Source: Clostridiaceae bacterium | GTDB lineage: Bacteria > Bacillota > Clostridia > Oscillospirales > Acutalibacteraceae | DNA length: 9,284 nucleotides | Direction of reading: 5' to 3' | Assembly: GCA_904501875.1 (NCBI GenBank) | Contig: CAJGCQ010000042.1 | Coordinates: 1-9,284 of the forward strand | Shown here: positions 5,474-9,284 of the stretch, piece after piece | Layout: each line of letters starts with the position of its first letter | How positions within the stretch are numbered: position 1 is the first letter of the stretch | Program-made: the position numbers and the translations under genes | Notes under the pieces: generated by a model | Told to the model about the DNA's origin: nothing | Seen by the model: the letters and a program-made list of their open reading frames with translations, nothing else | The model's database searches: none

Positions 5474-5932
5474 TTATCTGTTTTGTTCCTTTAAAGCCCT
5501 GTCAATAGTGCGTGCCGCATCACGTTTAGCGGCGGTTTCCCGCTTATCGTGGAGCTTTTTGCCCTTGCACAGCCCTAACTGCACCTTGACAAGGGACCCC
5601 TTAAAATAAAGCGACAAAGGTATTAATGCCAAACCCTCTTGCTTTACCGCACCGAAAAGGCGCATAATTTCCCGCTTGTGCATAAGCAGCCGTCTGTTTC
5701 GGGTCGGGTTCTTATTAAAAATATTACCATGGTCGTAGGGGCTGATGTGCATCTGCTTAATTATCATTTCGCCGTTGTCGACCGAGCACCACGCATCCTT
5801 TAAATTAACGCCCCCCTGCCTTATCGACTTAATCTCCGTCCCCGAAAGCTCAATGCCGCATTCAAAGCTTTCAAGCACAAAATACTCGTGAAAGGCTTTT
5901 TTATTTGTAGTAATCGTTTTAATATTTTCCAT
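5474..5932 (-). CDS. smpB: SsrA-binding protein SmpB
   Basis: This 152-residue cytosolic RNA-binding protein binds the tRNA-like domain of tmRNA and brings it to stalled ribosomes. Hallmarks of the OB-fold family are visible: KKAFHEYF (11-18), GIELSGTEIKSIRQG (26-40), HISPY (63-67), NPTRNRRLLMHK (75-85, with N at 75) and, before the basic C-terminal tail that enters the decoding centre, KGKKLHDKR (123-131). Length is normal. The frame is open 37 codons further upstream, but ATG 5932 has GGAGG eight bases before it and gives the canonical N-terminus. It is directly upstream of ssrA on the same strand. Its promoter (5959-5987) has a perfect dyad filling the spacer, which suggests repression by an unknown factor. 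Confidence 0.98.
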   Translation of the reverse strand: MENIKTITTNKKAFHEYFVLESFECGIELSGTEIKSIRQGGVNLKDAWCSVDNGEMIIKQMHISPYDHGNIFNKNPTRNRRLLMHKREIMRLFGAVKQEGLALIPLSLYFKGSLVKVQLGLCKGKKLHDKRETAAKRDAARTIDRALKEQNR

Positions 5933-5940
5933 GCGGCATA

Positions 5941-5945
5941 CCTCC
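5941..5945 (-). promoter_or_regulatory. Ribosome binding site that sets the smpB start
   Basis: GGAGG on the minus strand lies eight bases before ATG 5932. An out-of-frame ATG (5937-5939) sits too close to it. This rules out the longer in-frame extension. Confidence 0.85.
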
Positions 5946-5958
5946 CCTCGGGAATTAG

Positions 5959-5987
5959 AGTATAGCACAGTTTTTCTGTGCTTGCAA
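5959..5987 (-). promoter_or_regulatory. smpB promoter with dyad in the spacer
   Basis: -35 TTGCAA (5982-5987), a 17-base spacer and -10 TATACT (5959-5964) lie on the minus strand. The spacer is exactly GCACAG-AAAAA-CTGTGC, a perfect 6-5-6 inverted repeat, extended to 7-5-7 by flanking bases at 5964 and 5982. An operator between the hexamers is a common repressor position. I do not recognise the motif as a known regulator site. Confidence 0.7.
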
Positions 5988-5997
5988 GTAAATAATG

Positions 5998-6040
5998 TCG
6001 AAAAATAAACGCCCGAACAGTAAAACACTGCACAGGCGCT
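5998..6040 (-). terminator. Probable intrinsic terminator of the ferredoxin gene
   Basis: On the minus strand a 6-bp stem (6008-6013 with 6035-6040), a symmetric 4-base internal loop and an inner CAGT/ACTG stem (6018-6021 with 6027-6030) form a hairpin. It is followed by TTTATTTTT (5999-6007). It lies 55 bases after the ferredoxin stop and before the smpB promoter. Confidence 0.65.
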
Positions 6041-6094
6041 CATTTCTTTTAAAGCGTTATGTACCTTAAGGTAGTTAAATGCTTTATTTTGAAA

Positions 6095-6265
6095 TTAATC
6101 CTCGGAGATTGCCTCTACCGGACAACCGGCAACGCAAGCACCGCAGCTGCAGCACTTATCTGCGTCAATCTCGTAATGCTCAGCGCCTTCGGCGATTGCA
6201 TCGCAGGGACATCCCGCAGCACATGCTCCGCAGCTAATGCAGGCATCGGAAATTTTGTAAGCCAT
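6095..6265 (-). CDS. 2[4Fe-4S] ferredoxin, clostridial type
   Basis: This 56-residue small acidic electron carrier serves cytosolic low-potential redox enzymes. Two CxxCxxCxxxCP motifs are seen: Cys9, 12, 15, 19 (CISCGACAAGCP) and Cys38, 41, 44, 48 (CCSCGACVAGCP, starting at 38). In this fold the first three cysteines of each motif and the last of the other bind one cluster. Additional cysteines at 21 and 39 are not needed as ligands. Length is typical of clostridial ferredoxins. ATG 6265 has GGAGG eight bases upstream; the in-frame ATG at 6280 overlaps that ribosome site and is rejected. It is a single-gene unit with its own promoter (6304-6332) and terminator. The partner enzyme cannot be told from context. 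Confidence 0.97.
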   Translation of the reverse strand: MAYKISDACISCGACAAGCPCDAIAEGAEHYEIDADKCCSCGACVAGCPVEAISED

Positions 6266-6273
6266 TAAAAACA

Positions 6274-6278
6274 CCTCC
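6274..6278 (-). promoter_or_regulatory. Ribosome binding site that sets the ferredoxin start
   Basis: GGAGG on the minus strand lies eight bases before ATG 6265. The alternative ATG at 6278-6280 overlaps it and cannot use it. Confidence 0.85.
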
Positions 6279-6303
6279 ATAGCTCAAATGCTTTGCTTAA
6301 TAT

Positions 6304-6332
6304 ATTGTAGCAAGTTTCATTCAAAAAAGCAA
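6304..6332 (-). promoter_or_regulatory. Promoter of the ferredoxin gene
   Basis: -35 TTGCTT (6327-6332), a 17-base spacer and -10 TACAAT (6304-6309) lie on the minus strand. They would give a leader of about 30 bases before ATG 6265. Spacing is ideal and each hexamer differs from consensus at one or two positions. Confidence 0.75.
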
Positions 6333-6370
6333 GTAAAATATTATTCCAGTCGGATTTTTTATAAAAAAAT

Positions 6371-7219
6371 CTATTTTTCTTCCTTTTTGTCGTCCTTTGG
6401 ACGCTTTTTAGAACGGGAAATAAGCTTGACATCGTCCCTGTGAACCTTAAAGGGGATAGTCTCGCTGTCGATAAGCTTTACAAAGAGATTGCCCGTTATC
6501 AGGTTGACATCAGTAACAGTAGCAAGCCCCTCGGCTGTTTTAACGGTCGCACCCACATTAGGGGTAAAGGAGTTAAGATATTCATATGCGTCCTGCTCAT
6601 AATTAAGACAGCACATAAGTCTCCCACAGCTGCCCGAAATCTTGGTGGGATTAAGGGACAAGCCCTGCTCCTTAGCCATTTTAATGGATACGGGCTGAAA
6701 ATCGCTTAAAAACCGCTTACAGCAATAAGGCTGCCCGCAAATACCTATGCCGCCCAGCATTTTTGCCTCGTCCCTTACGCCTATCTGCCTAAGCTCAATT
6801 CTTGTATGGAAGTGGGAGGCTAAATTCTTAACAAGCTCACGGAAATCCACCCTGCCGTCCGAGGTGAAGAAAAACACTATTTTATTTGAATCAAAGGAAT
6901 ATTCAACGCTTACAAGCTTCATATCAAGACCGAGCTCTGCAATCTTTTTCTCGCAAACACCGAAGGCTTCTCCCTCTTTTTTGCGGTTTTCACTAAGCTT
7001 ATTAAAATCACGCTCGTTTGCGATTCTAAGGGTTTTTCTTAAAGGCTTTACGATTGAGTCGTCCTCAACCTCATGGTTAGGGACACTTACAGATCCGAAC
7101 TCGGTTCCGTTCTGGGTCTCGACAATAACGCTGTCTCCCGCATTCACCTTAATGCCGCATGGGTCAAAATAATACGCCCTGCCGCCGTCCTTAAATTTTA
7201 CAGATATAACCTCTGTCAT
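6371..7219 (-). CDS. ricT: RicT/YaaT-like PSP1-domain protein
   Basis: This 282-residue protein belongs to the PSP1 C-terminal domain family. The B. subtilis member RicT (YaaT) forms a Fe-S-containing complex with RicA and RicF that affects mRNA processing by RNase Y, sporulation and competence. The conserved cysteines are all present: Cys161 and Cys166/167 (GICGQPYCCKRFL) and Cys198 and Cys203/204 (SCGRLMCCLNYEQ). The N-terminal part (1-110) is beta-rich then helical, and the C-terminus ends in a Lys-rich tail. Length is close to the Bacillus protein. The frame opens at TTG 7246, overlapping the holB stop, but ATG 7219 has GGAGG five bases upstream and gives the usual N-terminus. It follows holB by 23 bases, as is conserved in Firmicutes. 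RicA and RicF are not in this window. No strong terminator follows it. Confidence 0.93.
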   Translation of the reverse strand: MTEVISVKFKDGGRAYYFDPCGIKVNAGDSVIVETQNGTEFGSVSVPNHEVEDDSIVKPLRKTLRIANERDFNKLSENRKKEGEAFGVCEKKIAELGLDMKLVSVEYSFDSNKIVFFFTSDGRVDFRELVKNLASHFHTRIELRQIGVRDEAKMLGGIGICGQPYCCKRFLSDFQPVSIKMAKEQGLSLNPTKISGSCGRLMCCLNYEQDAYEYLNSFTPNVGATVKTAEGLATVTDVNLITGNLFVKLIDSETIPFKVHRDDVKLISRSKKRPKDDKKEEK

Positions 7220-7224
7220 ATATT

Positions 7225-7229
7225 CCTCC
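7225..7229 (-). promoter_or_regulatory. Ribosome binding site that sets the ricT start
   Basis: GGAGG on the minus strand is five bases before ATG 7219 and lies inside the extended frame that opens at TTG 7246. This supports the shorter protein. Confidence 0.75.
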
Positions 7230-7242
7230 GAAATTATAAGTT

Positions 7243-8166
7243 TCAACTTATTTCAACCGCTTTGCAGACAAGCGTGCAAAACAGCAAACTTAAATTAATA
7301 TTTGTTTTCAATGCCTCCTCAAATTTGGGGAGCGCATCATAAAAGCTTACAAGTGCCCTTGCAGAGTGATGATTGTGAAGATTTTTCTTTATCTCGGTTG
7401 CAAGGGAAAGCTTTAGCTCCTTTAAAAACTCATCGGCTAAAACTCGGCTTTTTTCAAACTGTGCGGTTGTTTTAAGCATACCCGCATCATCACCCAAAAT
7501 CAAAAACTCTGCGAAACGCTTTGCCGCTGTCTGCGCCGCAGTTCCTCCGCCCGAAAGCACATCTAAAGCCGCGCCTATATTATTGCCCGAAATACCGAGA
7601 GCCTCGCTTATCTGGTCCTTGGAATAGTCGGTATTTTTTCTTAGATATTCTAAGGCCTTATGGGTTTCAGGGGGCACAAGGGACAGCACCGTACACCTTG
7701 AAATGATAGTATCTAAAAGCGCCGCCGAAGATTCGGCTATAAGGATAAAAATTATATCGGCAGGCGGCTCCTCAAGCACCTTTAAAAGCGCATTTTGCGC
7801 CTGCTCGTTCATACTGTCCGCCCTGTCAATCACGAAAACACGCCTTGCCGCCATATGGGGCTTAACATAGGCTTCGGTTCGCAGGTCTCTTATCTGCAAT
7901 ACAGCAATATTTTTCTTGCCGTCCTCAGGTGTTATAACCGTTATATCGGGGTGGGTACCGATTTCCGCCAAATGACATCCTCGGCATTCCTCGCAAGGAG
8001 GGTTCTCACCGTCACACACCGCCGCCCTGCTTAAAAACTGCATAAGAGTGTGTCTGCCCGTGCCTTTATCCCCCTCAAGCAAAATTGCGTGGGGTATTCT
8101 TTTTTCGGCAACTGCCGAGGTTACGGCGTCCCTTATTCTTTCATTACCTGCAAGCGGAAAGCTCAT
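7243..8166 (-). CDS. holB: DNA polymerase III delta' subunit
   Basis: This 307-residue AAA+ protein is a stator subunit of the clamp loader that places the sliding clamp on DNA. Visible motifs are a P-loop region GDKGTGRHT (32-40) in which the usual Lys is Arg38, a zinc-binding cluster Cys51, Cys58, Cys61 and Cys64, a Walker B-like VFVIDRAD (110-117), the conserved NALLKVLEEPP (125-135) and sensor 1 SRC (157-159). A degenerate nucleotide site is typical of delta' subunits, which do not need to hydrolyse ATP, and it argues against DnaX (tau/gamma). Length suits delta' and is too short for DnaX. The ATG overlaps the trpS stop as ATGA and no good ribosome site is seen, so translational coupling is likely. 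ricT follows in the same operon. Confidence 0.94.
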   Translation of the reverse strand: MSFPLAGNERIRDAVTSAVAEKRIPHAILLEGDKGTGRHTLMQFLSRAAVCDGENPPCEECRGCHLAEIGTHPDITVITPEDGKKNIAVLQIRDLRTEAYVKPHMAARRVFVIDRADSMNEQAQNALLKVLEEPPADIIFILIAESSAALLDTIISRCTVLSLVPPETHKALEYLRKNTDYSKDQISEALGISGNNIGAALDVLSGGGTAAQTAAKRFAEFLILGDDAGMLKTTAQFEKSRVLADEFLKELKLSLATEIKKNLHNHHSARALVSFYDALPKFEEALKTNINLSLLFCTLVCKAVEIS

Positions 8167-9179
8167 AGCACAAAGCCGACCTTTTTCATAGCCTTAAAGT
8201 AGGTCTTGCGTGCGATATGCTCCGCCTTTTCGGCACCCTGCCTGTAAAGCTGTTCGAGCATTTTTTTATCCTTAATAATCTCATCGTGCTTTTGCTTTAT
8301 GGGAGCTAATGTATCCGCAACGGCCTCGCCCACCGCAAGCTTAAACTCACCGTAGCCCTTGCCTATAAACTCTCTTTCAACCTCTTCGGTAGTTTTTCCC
8401 GTAACGGCGGAATAAATCGTTATAAGATTTGAAATTCCCGGTTTGTCCTCGGACATTCTAATCTCGTTATCCGAATCGGTGACAGCACGCTTAAATTTCC
8501 TTATAATATCGTCCCTATTATCAAGTATAGCAACCCAAGCGTTGGAGTTCTCGTCGGATTTGGACATTTTCTTAGTCGGGTCCTGAAGGGACTTAACCCT
8601 TGCCCCTGCTTTGGGAATGTAAGCATCGGGCACGGTAAAAACATCGCCGTAAATATTGTTAAAGCGAATCGCAATATCCCTTGCAATTTCAAGGTGCTGT
8701 TTTTGGTCTGCACCTACGGGGACTAAATCGGACTGATATAAAAGAATATCCGCCGCCATAAGCACGGGGTATGAAAAAAGTCCCACATTGATATTATCGG
8801 GGTGCTTTTGGCTTTTATCCTTAAACTGGGTCATACGGGACATTTCGCCGAACTGGGTATAGCAGGACAAAAGCCACGAAAGCGCTGTATGCTCAGGCAC
8901 TTGTGACTGGATAAAAACGGTGTTTTTTTCGGGATCAATACCCAGAGCCAAAAGAATGGCGAAGGTGGAGTAAATCTGACTGCGGAGCCTTGCGGGCTCC
9001 TGCCTTACGGTTATGGCGTGAAGGTCCGCCACGGCAAAGGTGCAGTCAAACTCTTCCTGCATTGCCGCCCAGTTTTTAAGAGCACCCAAGTAATTTCCAA
9101 GGGTTAAAAGTCCGCTGGGCTGAATACAGCTAAGCACTCTTTTTTTTGCCGTTTCCTCATTTGCATTACACATAACCAT
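8163..9179 (-). CDS. trpS: Tryptophan--tRNA ligase
   Basis: This 338-residue class I aminoacyl-tRNA synthetase charges tRNA-Trp with tryptophan in the cytosol. Motifs are QPSGLLTLGNYLGAL (20-34) with TLGN as the HIGH-type signature, ADLHAIT (51-57), the active-site region LLYQSDLVPVGADQKQHLE (146-164) and KMSKS (204-208). Length is standard for bacterial TrpS. ATG 9179 is taken as the start. A second ATG at 9173 is equally well placed relative to the ribosome site AAAGGCGG (9181-9188), at seven bases from GGCGG, and would only shorten the protein by two residues. It is the first gene of the trpS-holB-ricT operon. The promoter-to-start distance is about 18 bases after the predicted start site, so no T-box leader can fit. 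Confidence 0.97.
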   Translation of the reverse strand: MVMCNANEETAKKRVLSCIQPSGLLTLGNYLGALKNWAAMQEEFDCTFAVADLHAITVRQEPARLRSQIYSTFAILLALGIDPEKNTVFIQSQVPEHTALSWLLSCYTQFGEMSRMTQFKDKSQKHPDNINVGLFSYPVLMAADILLYQSDLVPVGADQKQHLEIARDIAIRFNNIYGDVFTVPDAYIPKAGARVKSLQDPTKKMSKSDENSNAWVAILDNRDDIIRKFKRAVTDSDNEIRMSEDKPGISNLITIYSAVTGKTTEEVEREFIGKGYGEFKLAVGEAVADTLAPIKQKHDEIIKDKKMLEQLYRQGAEKAEHIARKTYFKAMKKVGFVL

Positions 9180-9203
9180 TCCGCCTTTAGAATTAATATA
9201 GTT

Positions 9204-9232
9204 ATAATATCACATTTTTAAAAAAGTTACAA
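9204..9232 (-). promoter_or_regulatory. Promoter of the trpS-holB-ricT operon
   Basis: -35 TTGTAA (9227-9232), a 17-base spacer and -10 TATTAT (9204-9209) lie on the minus strand, with TGA just before the -10 (extended -10 type). The predicted start is close to 9197, leaving a very short leader. Confidence 0.75.
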
Positions 9233-9284
9233 GGTTTTAGTTTAATTTATACCCCAAGGCAAAGCCGCTGTATTCCGAGAATAA

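Noticed and set aside
5821..6033. Minus-strand frame covering the smpB 5' part
   Set aside because: It is a shifted frame over smpB and its promoter with no ribosome site of its own.
6062..6073. 12-base palindrome TACCTTAAGGTA after the ferredoxin gene
   Set aside because: It is short and loop-free, is not next to a promoter, and has no T run. I cannot tell it from chance.
6353..6371. A/T-only inverted repeat after the ricT stop as a terminator
   Set aside because: An 8-bp stem made almost wholly of A-T pairs is too weak. The operon may read into the ferredoxin region or end elsewhere.
7245..7246. TTG start of ricT overlapping the holB stop
   Set aside because: It would add nine residues that contain the ribosome site itself. 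ATG 7219 is better placed.
9233..9284. Possible upstream gene end at the right edge
   Set aside because: Only about 50 bases remain and no frame or motif can be assigned.

Overview
The window looks like chromosomal housekeeping DNA from an anaerobic Firmicute of class Clostridia, probably Oscillospiraceae/Ruminococcaceae-like. That placement is inference. It rests on sigma-A-type promoters, strong GGAGG ribosome sites with several TTG starts, a DUF4364-type gene, a small clostridial 2[4Fe-4S] ferredoxin, a RicT/YaaT homologue, a one-piece tmRNA next to smpB, and tRNA genes that encode CCA. No phage, transposase, CRISPR, toxin-antitoxin or defence gene is visible.

Layout: (1) 1-236 is non-coding and hairpin-rich and begins with a 15-bp copy of the tRNA-Lys 3' end. 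(2) tRNA-Lys(TTT) lies on the minus strand (237-312) with a terminator directly after its CCA; a divergent promoter drives a DUF4364-type gene (477-1034, plus). (3) A 19-bp-stem terminator (1042-1080) separates that gene from a convergent minus-strand operon, transcribed from about 4.7 kb down to 1.1 kb: OmpR-family response regulator, sensor histidine kinase, membrane-anchored HtrA-like protease. (4) 4844-5421 is the ssrA (tmRNA) locus on the minus strand. Two 99-bp tandem repeats sit between the tmRNA 3' end and its probable terminator, and each repeat regenerates the last eight bases of the tmRNA. (5) smpB, encoding the obligate tmRNA partner, lies 52 nt upstream of ssrA on the same strand. 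(6) A 56-aa ferredoxin gene has its own promoter and terminator. (7) The minus-strand operon trpS - holB - ricT fills the right end.

How the genes work together: SmpB and tmRNA form the trans-translation pair that rescues stalled ribosomes. The regulator/kinase pair co-transcribed with an HtrA-type protease parallels the CssRS-HtrA secretion/envelope stress circuit of Bacillus subtilis. The trpS-holB-ricT operon joins translation, clamp loading and a RicT-type Fe-S regulatory protein; holB-ricT adjacency is conserved in Firmicutes.

The least ordinary signals are non-coding: the 99-bp repeats that copy the tmRNA 3' end, a similar copy of the tRNA-Lys 3' end beyond a hairpin-rich segment, and a perfect dyad that exactly fills the -35/-10 spacer of the smpB promoter. 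I see no clear new multi-gene system.
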